Source: Cohnella abietis
GTDB lineage: Bacteria > Bacillota > Bacilli > Paenibacillales > Paenibacillaceae
Direction: 5' to 3'
Length of the DNA: 64,000 nucleotides
NCBI RefSeq assembly: GCF_004295585.1
Contig: NZ_AP019400.1
Coordinates: forward strand, 310,001 to 374,000
Under the pieces are notes generated by a model. The model did no database searches, was not told the DNA's origin, and saw only the letters and a list, made by a program, of their open reading frames with translations. Shown piece after piece: positions 16,389-25,283 of this stretch; position 1 is the stretch's first letter; each line of letters starts with the position of its first letter. The position numbers were made by a program, and so were the translations under genes.

Positions 16389-18605
16389 TTATCCGACAAG
16401 CTCATCCTTCTGCTCTTTCTTCGACATTTGCCTTTGGGCCGTAATCAGTTTATAGTAATTGCCTCTCTTCTCCACCAACTCGGCATGGGAACCTATTTCC
16501 GCAATTGTGCCCTTCTCCAGCACAGCTAGTCGGTCGGCATTGCGGAGAGTCGACAGTCTGTGGGCGATCGCAATCGTTGTTCGCCCTTTCATGATTCGCT
16601 GAAGCGCCTCCTGAATGACGCTTTCCGTCTCAATATCGAGCGCAGAGGTAGCTTCATCCAAAATAAGCAGAGGCGGATCATTAAGAATCGCTCTTGCAAT
16701 TGCCAGACGCTGGCGCTCGCCGCCGGATATATTGTTCCCATTCTCCTCCAGCAGCGTGTCGTACCCATCCGGCAGATTAATAATAAAGGAATGCGCATTG
16801 GCGATCTTGGCCGCCCGGATTACTTCCTCTTCCGTCGCACCCGGCTTGGAGTAACGGATATTATCGAGTATCGTCCCTGTGAACAGGAATGTCTCCTGAA
16901 GCACAACACCAATCTGAGAGCGCATGTCATTCTGCTGGATGTCTCGAATGTCTACACCATCAATGGTAATTTGACCTTCATTCACATCATAGAAACGGGA
17001 TAAAAGGTTAATCAATGTCGACTTTCCAGAGCCCGAATGTCCTACCAGGCCAATCATTTCCCCTTCCCGAATATCAAAGGACACATTCTTAAGCACCGGC
17101 TCATAGGACTTATAGCCAAAATAGACGCCACGGAACGAAATCGCGCCGCGAATTGTATGCTTCACAGCCCTCTTGGCCTCTAGCACCTCCGGCTGCTCGT
17201 CAATGACCGAAAATACGCGGTCAATCGAAATCAGCGCATTGGCAACCCACCTCGGCATGAACATCATCCAAGCAATCGGTCCAAACACCATTGACGCATA
17301 CATGCTGAACTTGATCAGTTCACCAACATTCATCTGATTGTTCAAAATCAGGTTGCAGCCAAGCAGAAGCACAAAATATTGACCAAGCTGGATCAAGTAG
17401 TTTGTAATCGGGGCCAGCACGTTAAGAAGAGTCTCATTTTTAATCGTAGCGACGGCGAATTCACTGTTGTAGGTGCGAAATCTTTTGATCTCTCGGGATT
17501 CCTTGCCGAATGCCTTGACTACCCGGATTCCGCTCAGTACATCATGTAGAAAAGAGCTCGCCCGGTCGTAGACTCTCCACTGCTTGTGATACAGCTTCCA
17601 CAGCACATGCTTCCAGATGTAAATGTTCATGTAAGCGACGATTGGCGCAGGCAGCAGCACTACACAGGCGAGGCGCCAGTCGGCACTGAACAACAGAGTG
17701 CTGGAAGCGATAAGGAGCATCAGCTGATAGATTGCCGTTGTACACAGTTCCTGAATCAATTGCCGGATCCGGTCCGTATCAGCCGTGATCCGATTCATAA
17801 GATCTCCTGCCCGTTGAGAGGTCATGAATCCGAGTGGCAGGCTTTGTATCTTCTCATAAACCATTCTGCGCAGATCGGCGGCAATATTAGAGCTGACATT
17901 TGCCATGACACGTGCACGGACAATTGACAGCAGTTCTCCAATCACTAGTCCTCCGATCATGGCAGTAAGTGCGATATAGAACAGCTTCATGTTCGGACTT
18001 TGTCCGTCAGTCGGCCGTAAGGCACCGTTAATCAGGAGCTCTTGAAAATAGGGTCCTGCCAGCGATATAGCTGAAGCCGCAATCATAACAATCAGCCCTA
18101 CAGCCAGCGGCTTCCAATGCAGCTTCGAGACGCCAAACAGTTTTTTGAACGCTGCGGCCTTGCTCATGCACCTGGGGCATACACGGGTCCCTGTCACGAG
18201 CCGCACGCCGCAATTGGCACAGGTGGCTTCCTCTTCATTATTGAAAATACGGACTTTACGGGCTGCTGATTTATCGTTCAGCACCTGTGCAATGTAGCCG
18301 AAGCGGGCGGCATGCTCCATTGAAGAGCGGACGAGGACACGCTTCCCTTGCTTATCCTCGGTCTCCAGCACAACATTTCCGATGAGTGGAATGACCTTGT
18401 ATTCCCATGAATCAGCAATGATACCTGCTTCCTTCGCTTGTCCGTTCTCGATGTAAGCCCATTTATCCTGCCCGATAACGAGGAAGCCTGCTGATCGGTA
18501 GCCAAGCAGAGACAGGTTAGCCGGAACACAATATTCAATCTCTGTTCCGACAGCCTGCACAGCAGCATTCTTGTTCTGTTCAGCAAGCGAGAAATTCAAA
18601 TTCAT
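16389..18605 (-). CDS. ABC exporter with N-terminal PH-like region and zinc ribbon
   Basis: This 738-residue protein (start ATG 18605, with AAGGAG upstream; longer in-frame ATGs at 18626 and 18617 overlap or precede that site) has an unusual plan. A soluble, PH-like N-terminal region of about 125 residues comes first. Next is a zinc ribbon with CANC and CPRC pairs, then a six-helix exporter domain and a full ATPase with GHSGSGKST (Walker A), SGGERQR (signature) and ILDEATSALD (Walker B). Ordinary half-size exporters have about 580 residues, so the N-terminal region adds about 160. It lies 54 bases downstream of a DUF1854 gene and a sister exporter, and likely forms a heterodimer with the sister. 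The substrate is unknown. DUF1854/ABC neighbours have been linked to cyanophycin metabolism in other bacteria; no cyanophycin genes are here. Confidence 0.85.
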   Translation of the reverse strand: MNLNFSLAEQNKNAAVQAVGTEIEYCVPANLSLLGYRSAGFLVIGQDKWAYIENGQAKEAGIIADSWEYKVIPLIGNVVLETEDKQGKRVLVRSSMEHAARFGYIAQVLNDKSAARKVRIFNNEEEATCANCGVRLVTGTRVCPRCMSKAAAFKKLFGVSKLHWKPLAVGLIVMIAASAISLAGPYFQELLINGALRPTDGQSPNMKLFYIALTAMIGGLVIGELLSIVRARVMANVSSNIAADLRRMVYEKIQSLPLGFMTSQRAGDLMNRITADTDRIRQLIQELCTTAIYQLMLLIASSTLLFSADWRLACVVLLPAPIVAYMNIYIWKHVLWKLYHKQWRVYDRASSFLHDVLSGIRVVKAFGKESREIKRFRTYNSEFAVATIKNETLLNVLAPITNYLIQLGQYFVLLLGCNLILNNQMNVGELIKFSMYASMVFGPIAWMMFMPRWVANALISIDRVFSVIDEQPEVLEAKRAVKHTIRGAISFRGVYFGYKSYEPVLKNVSFDIREGEMIGLVGHSGSGKSTLINLLSRFYDVNEGQITIDGVDIRDIQQNDMRSQIGVVLQETFLFTGTILDNIRYSKPGATEEEVIRAAKIANAHSFIINLPDGYDTLLEENGNNISGGERQRLAIARAILNDPPLLILDEATSALDIETESVIQEALQRIMKGRTTIAIAHRLSTLRNADRLAVLEKGTIAEIGSHAELVEKRGNYYKLITAQRQMSKKEQKDELVG

Positions 18606-18659
18606 CGGCTTTTCCATCTCCTTCATAGCCGCTCTGTTCGCACAGTACAGATGACCTGC

Positions 18660-19238
18660 CTACATACACAGCTCTACCAGCCGGTATTCCCTGTCCGTCA
18701 GCTTGCTCATATCCGGGATGACGAATCGGTTGCCGTCTACGTCAGTCACGAGCAGCAGGACTGGGGTTACCAGCTTGGCGTGGCCGCCACCGCCTCTGAC
18801 CGTGAACCGGCATAGCCCGGCTGTAGTCTCCGCCTCCCAATAGGAGTAGCCGAACTCCTCTTTCACGCTAATCACCTTGCTGATTTCTGGAGTGAAATAA
18901 CGGATGTGCAGCTGCTCTTCCAGTAGTTGCACTGTCTCCTCCGTAAAATCATCCAGACTGCGGATCATGCCAATTTCCTTGTTTTCAACTGTTCGGACAG
19001 ACAAATACATGCGTTTATTCGTATGAGGAAAAGAACAGTGTACATAAACGACAGGATGCGTTTCTTCTCCAACCGTTACAGACAGCATCTGGCCCTCCGT
19101 TTTATCAAATTTTGCATTAACCTTTGTCAGATAATGAATGTCGGCGGCATCAGACAGCGAACCTGCTGTGAACTCCCCTTCCGGTAGCTCAGCTGCTTGG
19201 GCTGCAGCCACTTCCTTCTCTGTTTTAGACGAATTCAT
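18660..19238 (-). CDS. DUF1854 protein
   Basis: The 192-residue soluble protein matches the DUF1854 pattern. Its centre has the DDFTEETVQLLEEQLHIRYF segment, followed by the I-x-x-V-x-x-V-K-E-x-x-G-Y-x-Y-W block and a C-terminal VLLLVTDVDGNRFVIPDMSKL stretch. Its ATG overlaps the stop of the upstream exporter gene (ATGA, 19235-19238) and has a GAGGTGA ribosome site. Translational coupling strongly suggests a role in the exporter complex, perhaps as an accessory or regulatory subunit; this is inference. No catalytic motif is seen. Confidence 0.8.
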   Translation of the reverse strand: MNSSKTEKEVAAAQAAELPEGEFTAGSLSDAADIHYLTKVNAKFDKTEGQMLSVTVGEETHPVVYVHCSFPHTNKRMYLSVRTVENKEIGMIRSLDDFTEETVQLLEEQLHIRYFTPEISKVISVKEEFGYSYWEAETTAGLCRFTVRGGGGHAKLVTPVLLLVTDVDGNRFVIPDMSKLTDREYRLVELCM

Positions 19239-21532
19239 GCTGAAATCACCTCGCTCATTTTTAAAGCCTCATCATGCTTTTTCACCAATGTATAATAAGC
19301 GCCAGGGGTACTCATCAGCGATTCATGCGTTCCTTCTTCTACGATCTTGCCCTGATCCATCACTACCAGATAGTCGGCATTGCGAAGCGTGGAGAGCCGG
19401 TGTGCAATTGCAATTGTTGTACGTCCCTTAATCAGCTTATCTAGTGCCTCCTGGATTTGCAGCTCCGTCTCCGTATCCAGAGAAGCTGTCGCTTCATCAA
19501 GAATTAGAATTTTCGGGTTATGCAGAATCGCCCGTGCAATGGATAACCGCTGCTTCTCGCCGCCCGATAGATTGTATCCACCCGTTCCCACGAGTGTATC
19601 GTATCCGTCCGGCAGCTTCTCGATAAAATCATGGGCGTTGGCAATTTTCGCCGCATGAATGATGTCCATGACACTGCAATCCGGGTTGGCATAGGCAATA
19701 TTTTCAGCAATGCTGCCTGAGAACACGTATACATCCTGCGATACAATCCCAATATTGGAGCGGAGCGATTCAGCGGCCAAATCCTTCACATTCACTCCGT
19801 CGATAGTGATTGCACCTTCATTGACATCGTATAGTCGGGAAATCAGGTTGACGAGTGTTGATTTGCCTGCTCCGGAATGTCCGACGACGCCAAGCATTTG
19901 TCCTGCCTTCACCTGCAGCGTAACCTTCTTCAAAATCGATTTATTCGGCTCATAGCCAAATACGACATTCGATACTTGAATATCACCCTTCATTACCGGA
20001 ATCCGGATCGTATCTTCCTTCTCCTTCACATCAGGGTTGGCGTCTTGAATTTCAAAAATTCGCTGCGAAGCTGTCATACAACGTGACCACCAGCCCACGA
20101 TATTGTTCATAAACTCTATAGGGCCATATAACAGATACATATAATTGACAAAGGTCAGCATCAGCCCAAACGAAATTTCCCCCCTGAGCACCATCCAGCC
20201 ACCGAATGCCCAGATGAACATGCCGCCCATATGGGTCAGCAAATTAAGCACTGGAAAGATCGTGCCGCTCAAACGGTTATAATGCTGCTCCGAGCCGGAG
20301 AAATTCACATTAGCCCGCTGGAACCGTTCCATCTCCTTATGCTCCATGCCAAATGCCTTGACTACTCGGACACCCCTAATGGAGTCGCTAATGATAGAAT
20401 TCATTGCTGACACGCGACGGTGCGTCCGCCATGATAGCCTCCATAGCTTAGGTAATACTTTGCGTACCAGAAAAAAGACAATCGTCAGCGGCAAAAAACA
20501 CAGTAGCGTGAGTTTCCAGTCCAGCACCAGCAATATGACCGTAATCCCGATGATATTCATGACATTCACAACAAAGTAGGAGAGTACATCAATGAAAAAG
20601 ATTTGCAGCTCGGCTGAGTCATAATTGACTCTAGTCATCAGCTGTCCGGTCTGCTTCCGCTGGAAAAAGTTCAGCGACAAGCGCTGCATCGCAGTAAAAA
20701 TGACTGATTTCAGATCGAAAACAATATTAGCAGCCATTCTCGCATTGATGATTCCGAATAAGACGCCAAATATAAGGGATAGAGTCCGAAAAACAATGAC
20801 CAGCAAGATGACCAGTCCGACTTGTCCGGCAAAATATCCTTCGCCTTGTAGTGCCTGATCAAATAATGCCGTACCCGTCAAATAGGGAATGACAATTGTA
20901 GTCACGGAGCTTAGCAGCATTAGCACAATAATGAGCAGCACGGAGGTTTTATAAGGCTTGGCAAACGATAGCAGTCGGATGAATAGTGCACTTTTCTTCA
21001 TGCATTTTGGGCAAACCTCGCGGCCTTCTTCCGGGTAAATCCTTCCGCATTTGGGACAAGAGGCATTTACCCCCTCATCCTTCAGCAGCTCACTGTCCAA
21101 CTCCTCTTGCTGTTTCAGCTTCTTAATGATTGCTGTCAGCCTGGATGCTTTGCTCATCAGTCCATTGGTGAACGCCGCAATCATTCTCTCCTTCGGCGCC
21201 TTCACCACCAGCATGCCGGACGCGACAAGGTTAACAATGAAAACGGATTCAATATCACTGATTTTCAATGTTTGAATCGACCAGTGTTCCGCCCCCTGCG
21301 TATTGTGCTGCGTATGGCTTTTGACTGGGAGTGAGTAGCCCTTAAAGGTTTTTTCTTGATCTGGTGACTTGAGACTTGTTGCAATAAGCATCTCATGTCG
21401 GGATAAGGCAATGTAGGTATCGAGAAAATGCCCCTCTGTCGTAAGGTCGCAAGTCATCTCGAACAGGATATCCTTCTCCGCCCATCCCTGTTGCTGCAAC
21501 AAGTTTAATTTTTCAGTAGAATGAATAGTCAT
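19235..21532 (-). CDS. ABC exporter with N-terminal PH-like region and zinc ribbon (sister subunit)
   Basis: This 765-residue protein has the same plan as the 16389-18605 product: a PH-like N-terminal region (about 1-150), a zinc ribbon (CPKCGRIYPEEGREVCPKC), a six-helix exporter domain and an ATPase with GHSGAGKST, SGGEKQR and ILDEATASLD. Two such sister half-transporters suggest a heterodimeric exporter. The start is uncertain: GGAGGTG sits only two bases before ATG 21532, whereas an in-frame ATT at 21526 has the ideal distance, and a TTG at 21541 has no ribosome site. It is the first gene of the three-gene minus-strand operon, divergent from an MFS exporter. Confidence 0.85.
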   Translation of the reverse strand: MTIHSTEKLNLLQQQGWAEKDILFEMTCDLTTEGHFLDTYIALSRHEMLIATSLKSPDQEKTFKGYSLPVKSHTQHNTQGAEHWSIQTLKISDIESVFIVNLVASGMLVVKAPKERMIAAFTNGLMSKASRLTAIIKKLKQQEELDSELLKDEGVNASCPKCGRIYPEEGREVCPKCMKKSALFIRLLSFAKPYKTSVLLIIVLMLLSSVTTIVIPYLTGTALFDQALQGEGYFAGQVGLVILLVIVFRTLSLIFGVLFGIINARMAANIVFDLKSVIFTAMQRLSLNFFQRKQTGQLMTRVNYDSAELQIFFIDVLSYFVVNVMNIIGITVILLVLDWKLTLLCFLPLTIVFFLVRKVLPKLWRLSWRTHRRVSAMNSIISDSIRGVRVVKAFGMEHKEMERFQRANVNFSGSEQHYNRLSGTIFPVLNLLTHMGGMFIWAFGGWMVLRGEISFGLMLTFVNYMYLLYGPIEFMNNIVGWWSRCMTASQRIFEIQDANPDVKEKEDTIRIPVMKGDIQVSNVVFGYEPNKSILKKVTLQVKAGQMLGVVGHSGAGKSTLVNLISRLYDVNEGAITIDGVNVKDLAAESLRSNIGIVSQDVYVFSGSIAENIAYANPDCSVMDIIHAAKIANAHDFIEKLPDGYDTLVGTGGYNLSGGEKQRLSIARAILHNPKILILDEATASLDTETELQIQEALDKLIKGRTTIAIAHRLSTLRNADYLVVMDQGKIVEEGTHESLMSTPGAYYTLVKKHDEALKMSEVISA

Positions 21533-21611
21533 CACCTCCAAAGGTGATATGAATGTTTGAATGCTCCATTTATATAGTATACATATTAGTATAAAAAGTA
21601 TATATTGACTA

Positions 21612-21640
21612 TGGAATAAATGTGTATTAGATTTATTCCA
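21612..21640. promoter_or_regulatory. Palindromic operator between divergent transporter genes
   Basis: TGGAATAAAT (21612-21621) is perfectly mirrored by ATTTATTCCA (21631-21640) with a 9-base spacer. It lies in the AT-rich 175-base gap between the exporter operon and the MFS gene, next to TATA-rich promoter-like sequence on both strands. It could be a site for an unlinked regulator controlling both directions. Confidence 0.5.
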
Positions 21641-21707
21641 TACATTTTATACTTCTATGTTTAATAATGAGTTTGGAATTTCGGGATTTGAGTTGGAGGA
21701 TAATCAG

Positions 21708-22922
21708 ATGGCTTTATTATTTAAAAGTCGGGGCGCTATGCTGCTTCTGATGTTTAATTTATTTTTGGTCTTTGCCGGCATTGGTCTGGTCATACCGGTA
21801 ATCCCTAAATACATTACAATGTTGGATATTAACGGAAGCATTGCTGGTTTGCTTACCGCCTCTTTTGCATTTACACAGTTGGTTTTCTCTCCGCTTGCAG
21901 GACGGTTATCCGATTCCTTCGGACGTAAGCGCGTTATTGTCGTCGGAATGCTGGTCTTCGCCTGTGCCGAAATTATATTCGGATTAGCTGATTCTGCTCT
22001 GCTTCTCTTCGTATCCCGGATGATGGGCGGCATTAGCGGAGCGCTTATCATGCCTGCCGTTATGGCCTATGCGGCGGATGTCACGACCGAGGAAGAGCGT
22101 GCCAAAGGGATGGGCTTTATCAATGCTTCTATTTCGACAGGCTACATCATTGGTCCCGGCATTGGAGGCTATATTGCCGAGTTCGGCATTCGTGTGCCGT
22201 TCTATGCTGCTGGAGTTGCAGGTCTGGTCGCTGCGGTTATCACGATGATTGTACTGCCGGAGTCGCTACAGTCCATTAAAAAAGGGAATGAGAATAACGA
22301 AAAGGCAGGAGCTGATACGGAGACGAAACAAAGTCTGTTCCAGCAGCTGCGTTTTGCTTACCGCGAACCGTATTTTATTAGTTTAATTATTGTGTTAGTT
22401 ATGTCCTTTGGACTTGCCAACTATGAAGCGATATTCGGCCTTTTCGTCGACCATAAGCTCGACTTCACTCCGAAGGATATTGCCTTCATTTTCACATTTG
22501 CTTCCATTGGTGGTGCTGTGGTTCAGTTAACTATTTTCGGATGGCTAATGAACCGCTTTGGCGAGAGGATGGTTATTACACTTTGCCTACTCGCTGCCGG
22601 GGTCTTCGTCCTATTGACGTTGTTCGTGCACCAATACTGGCTGATCTTTGCTGTTACCTTTGTTATCTTTTTGTCCATAGATATTTTACGTCCTGCCATC
22701 AGCACACAAATGTCCATGTTCGCCCAAGAAAAGCAGGGGTATGTAGCAGGACTTAACTCCGCCTTTACTAGCCTTGGCAATATTATCGGACCAATAGCAG
22801 CTGGAATGCTATTCGATGTGAATATGAACTTCCCTTATGTGGTTGCCGGAATCATTCTGATTCTGTGCTTCGGGCTCACTTTGTTCAAAGGAAGCCAGCG
22901 CGTACAGCGTGCAAATGCTTAA
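21708..22922 (+). CDS. MFS multidrug-type efflux transporter
   Basis: The start is ATG 21708, eight bases after GGAGG; an ATG at 21657 would add 17 residues without a ribosome site. The 404-residue protein has twelve hydrophobic segments and the MFS motif A, GRLSDSFGRKRVIV, between helices 2 and 3, plus the antiporter-type motif GPGIGGYIAEFG in helix 5. It resembles NorA/Bmr-class drug/H+ antiporters. It is divergent from the zinc-ribbon ABC exporter operon across a palindromic operator. It ends 27 bases before a family A hairpin. Confidence 0.9.
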   Translation: MALLFKSRGAMLLLMFNLFLVFAGIGLVIPVIPKYITMLDINGSIAGLLTASFAFTQLVFSPLAGRLSDSFGRKRVIVVGMLVFACAEIIFGLADSALLLFVSRMMGGISGALIMPAVMAYAADVTTEEERAKGMGFINASISTGYIIGPGIGGYIAEFGIRVPFYAAGVAGLVAAVITMIVLPESLQSIKKGNENNEKAGADTETKQSLFQQLRFAYREPYFISLIIVLVMSFGLANYEAIFGLFVDHKLDFTPKDIAFIFTFASIGGAVVQLTIFGWLMNRFGERMVITLCLLAAGVFVLLTLFVHQYWLIFAVTFVIFLSIDILRPAISTQMSMFAQEKQGYVAGLNSAFTSLGNIIGPIAAGMLFDVNMNFPYVVAGIILILCFGLTLFKGSQRVQRANA

Positions 22923-22949
22923 AGAATTCAAAGCAGTAATTATATTTCG

Positions 22950-23017
22950 AATACATCGCTGTGTAACCCAAGGGTACCAGCGATGTATTTTTCATTGTCG
23001 GAGTCAACAAGGAGTCA
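22950..23017 (+). repeat. Dispersed hairpin repeat, family A, copy 3
   Basis: Arms AATACATCGCTG (22950-22961) and CAGCGATGTATT (22978-22989) pair perfectly, followed by a T-run, CATTGTCGGAG and GTCAACAAGGAGTCA (23003-23017). The tail is identical to that of copy 1 at 10269. It is placed just after the MFS gene and may terminate it. Confidence 0.65.
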
Positions 23018-23125
23018 GCACTCAAATACAGAAAATACTAATATACGCTCAAAAATTATTTTTTCCATTTCCGAACCATTCATCGATAATCGACACTATA
23101 GAGATGAAAGGCAGGTGAAGCTTAC

Positions 23126-23620
23126 ATGCCAGACACGATTGCTATGTCCATCCAACGTGATTACTTAGAGAAACTTTACTATTTCGCGCTGAAGAAGACA
23201 GGAAGCAAACACGAAGCGGAAGATTTGGCCCAGGACATTGCATCGCAGGCGCTGCTCAGCCTCGCGAATGGAAGCCGCCCGGATGACCTAAGTCGATGGA
23301 TTTGGACGATTGCGCGTAATCGCTATGCGAGTTGGGCGAAAGAGAAGAAACGCCGCAGTGGTACAGTTTCTAGCGAAGCATCGCTCATCGCTGTGCCTGA
23401 CGGGCAAGCAACGGCGGATGATCAGCTGTTGCTCCGAGAGAATCTTTCCTTGTTGCGGCGCGAGTTATCGCTTCTGGTAACTGGCTACCGTGAAATCGTC
23501 GTCGCCTATTACTTTGAAGGTGAGCGTCTCGCAGACATTGCAGCGAGGCTCGATATACCTGAAGGAACGGTCAAACGCAAGCTTCACGAATGCCGAAAAA
23601 ACATTCGGGAGGGAAGATAA
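23126..23620 (+). CDS. ECF-type RNA polymerase sigma factor, orphan
   Basis: This 164-residue protein shows sigma region 2 (YYFALKKTGSKHEAEDLAQDI, then WIWTIARNRYASWAKEKKRR) and region 4 (YREIVVAYYFEGERLADIAARLDIPEGTVKRKLHECRKNI). AGGTGA precedes ATG 23126 by ten bases. Unlike most ECF sigma genes, no intact anti-sigma gene follows: the next 260 bases contain only short, interrupted protein-like segments. The sigma may be controlled by an unlinked partner or be losing its function. Confidence 0.85.
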   Translation: MPDTIAMSIQRDYLEKLYYFALKKTGSKHEAEDLAQDIASQALLSLANGSRPDDLSRWIWTIARNRYASWAKEKKRRSGTVSSEASLIAVPDGQATADDQLLLRENLSLLRRELSLLVTGYREIVVAYYFEGERLADIAARLDIPEGTVKRKLHECRKNIREGR

Positions 23621-23880
23621 AATGGATTAATCGGACTGGATGTGCCTGCCAGACTGATCGGTCAGCTGAAATTCGTATATCCAGTGAATTCCTTTATATC
23701 ATGCGAATTATGTGCCTTCGGCATGCCCTGGATCAAGGACACATCAAGCTGCCGGAGGAACCGATGAAAAGCACGATTGCCATGTATATGATGCTCGGCT
23801 AAAGCAACAATAAGTGAATTTCTCAATAAAGCAGGATTCAGAATGGCTATAGATTGGCTGACCAATTTGCACCAAATAAG
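23621..23880 (+). pseudogene. Possible decayed gene after the sigma factor
   Basis: Immediately after the sigma gene a short ATG-GAT-TAA is followed by protein-like fragments in different frames: LDVPARLIGQLKFVYPVNSF near 23638, HALDQGHIKLPEEPMKSTIAMYMMLG near 23723-23802, and SEFLNKAGFRMAIDWLTNLHQ near 23810. None has its own ribosome site. This suggests an inactivated downstream partner gene, but I do not recognise the family. Confidence 0.3.
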
Positions 23881-23932
23881 TAGTATTAAATTTTAATGTG
23901 CTATAGAATGTTAATAATTGGGGGGGAGAAGA

Positions 23933-24526
23933 ATGAATAGAAATAGTGTGATAGCTGTTTGTCTCTTTCTTTCGCTTATAGGAAATGCATTTTTGCTGAA
24001 AATGTATTTTGACGATAAACACAACCAGGTTACGCTTGAAAAAGGAATTATTATGAATGAAATGATTGAGCGGGAAAAGGGATTAAGGAATTTCAGAGCA
24101 TTTGTCGGCGAATTAGCAGCAAAATATGACGAACATGTCCCTATTAGTAAAGAACAATCTAGTCTCTATTCGTTATTGGCATCCCCTTATAAATCGTTAA
24201 TTCCGAAAGGCACATATGAGATACAAGCAGACTATAAACATTACGATGATTATTTAGGATTCATTCAAGAATTTGATAGAGAGTACGAGGCAATTGGAGA
24301 TAACTTTAAGATCAGGCTGCCGTTAATGACTAAAGAACAATTAGTAAATTTCTCTTCTCATTTAGATGGGACTTATGATTTGCTTATGGATAAAGCATTA
24401 CGAGATTGGGGAATTAGAAGAACGGGTAAAAAGTTAGACATTAAATTTGAGCCAAATAAAGAAATACTTAATCAGGTGTTAAAAGAGCTAAAGTCGATCC
24501 GTGAAGAGCTTGAAGCTCTTGGGTGA
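23933..24526 (+). CDS. Hypothetical membrane-anchored protein
   Basis: The start is ATG 23933, directly served by GGGGGGAGAAGA; the TTG at 23918 precedes that site. The 197-residue product has one N-terminal hydrophobic segment (about residues 5-22: SVIAVCLFLSLIGNAFLL), then a soluble, highly charged, probably helical region ending in KELKSIREELEALG. It should be an extracytoplasmic protein held by a signal anchor. I do not recognise the family, and neighbours give no clue. Confidence 0.65.
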   Translation: MNRNSVIAVCLFLSLIGNAFLLKMYFDDKHNQVTLEKGIIMNEMIEREKGLRNFRAFVGELAAKYDEHVPISKEQSSLYSLLASPYKSLIPKGTYEIQADYKHYDDYLGFIQEFDREYEAIGDNFKIRLPLMTKEQLVNFSSHLDGTYDLLMDKALRDWGIRRTGKKLDIKFEPNKEILNQVLKELKSIREELEALG

Positions 24527-24681
24527 TTTTTCGGGTTACCTATTGTTCAGCGAGTAAACAGGTGGTTCTTGAAACTTCTTACAGATCGGGTCAGACAGAG
24601 TTGCCGTTGAACATTTGAGACGAGAACAGCGTTTCGCTATCGGGAACTTCTTCGCGCCCCCATTCTGTCAGAGATATATAA

Positions 24682-24834
24682 GGAATTATAGTTAACGGCC
24701 TCACAACCGCCGCCACTGGCTTTTTAACCATAGAAATTATAGTTAATGGCCTCACAAACTCTGTCATCGTCTCTATAACCATACAATTTATGGTTAATAC
24801 TCCAATAAAATTCTACACCGTCTCTTTAACGGCT
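24682..24834. repeat. Three tandem 51-bp repeats
   Basis: Copies begin at 24682, 24733 and 24784; each starts with a variant of AATTATAGTTAA(C/T)GGCCTCACAA and ends in (T)TAACCATA, the third being more diverged. The 51-base period equals 17 codons, and the plus strand reads IIVNGLT...TI in each unit, but no start codon or ribosome site is present. It lies in a 750-base gene-free gap (24527-25283). Confidence 0.6.
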
Positions 24835-24908
24835 TATTCTGATAAAACTGATTGAACCCAGCATCATTTCGTTTACCTTCTCCGGTGTAGCTGCTATTCA
24901 GACCGCCT

Positions 24909-24995
24909 ATGTTTGCCGTACTGATCGGACTTACCATCATTCAAATGCTGTTCGTAAATCTAATCCTGGAAAAATTATTCTGGGCAAATATTTAA
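24909..24995 (+). pseudogene. Possible C-terminal fragment of a membrane protein
   Basis: A 28-residue frame (MFAVLIGLTIIQMLF...LFWANI, stop 24993-24995) reads like the last transmembrane helix of a permease. There is no ribosome site and no upstream gene in frame. It may be a remnant; the evidence is composition only. Confidence 0.25.
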
Positions 24996-25096
24996 ACCTT
25001 TGCGGGCAAGGCGCTACTTGGGGGCTCTGGAATCCGTTTGAGCAATACCTGTTCAGGATAACCAGCTCAATTTCTGTGGAATATCCTTAAAACTCA

Positions 25097-25135
25097 AAGA
25101 AAGCCGTCAGGAAGAACTTTCCTGACGGCTTTCTT
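25097..25135. terminator. Strong bidirectional-type hairpin terminator
   Basis: A perfect 17-bp stem (25097-25113 with 25119-25135, five-base loop GAACT) begins with A-rich and ends with T-rich sequence. It isolates the two-component operon that follows from upstream transcription. No intact gene ends immediately before it, which also suggests that a gene was lost here. Confidence 0.85.
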
Positions 25136-25251
25136 ATGTACGGCGCGCCTAGACAAACTAGGCATTGGACGACTAAGGAGCCAGCTTCGGCAAGCGCACT
25201 TGATGGTCCGGGATATCACTCACTCGTCATTCATGTTAAACTCAAAAACAA

Positions 25252-25267
25252 AAGTAAACGGTTTCAA
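25252..25267 (+). promoter_or_regulatory. Candidate cre (CcpA) site before the kinase gene
   Basis: AAGTAAACGGTTTCAA matches the 16-base catabolite-responsive consensus WTGNAARCGNWWWCAW at every position except the second (A for T). It ends 16 bases before the kinase start codon, a position where CcpA would block transcription or elongation. This would place the sugar-sensing system under glucose repression. Confidence 0.45.
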
Positions 25268-25283
25268 TGTGAGGAGATTTCGG

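Noticed and set aside
24682..24834. Regularly spaced repeats that could suggest a CRISPR array
   Set aside because: Only three units, the spacers are also similar to each other, the third unit is diverged, and no cas genes are in the window.
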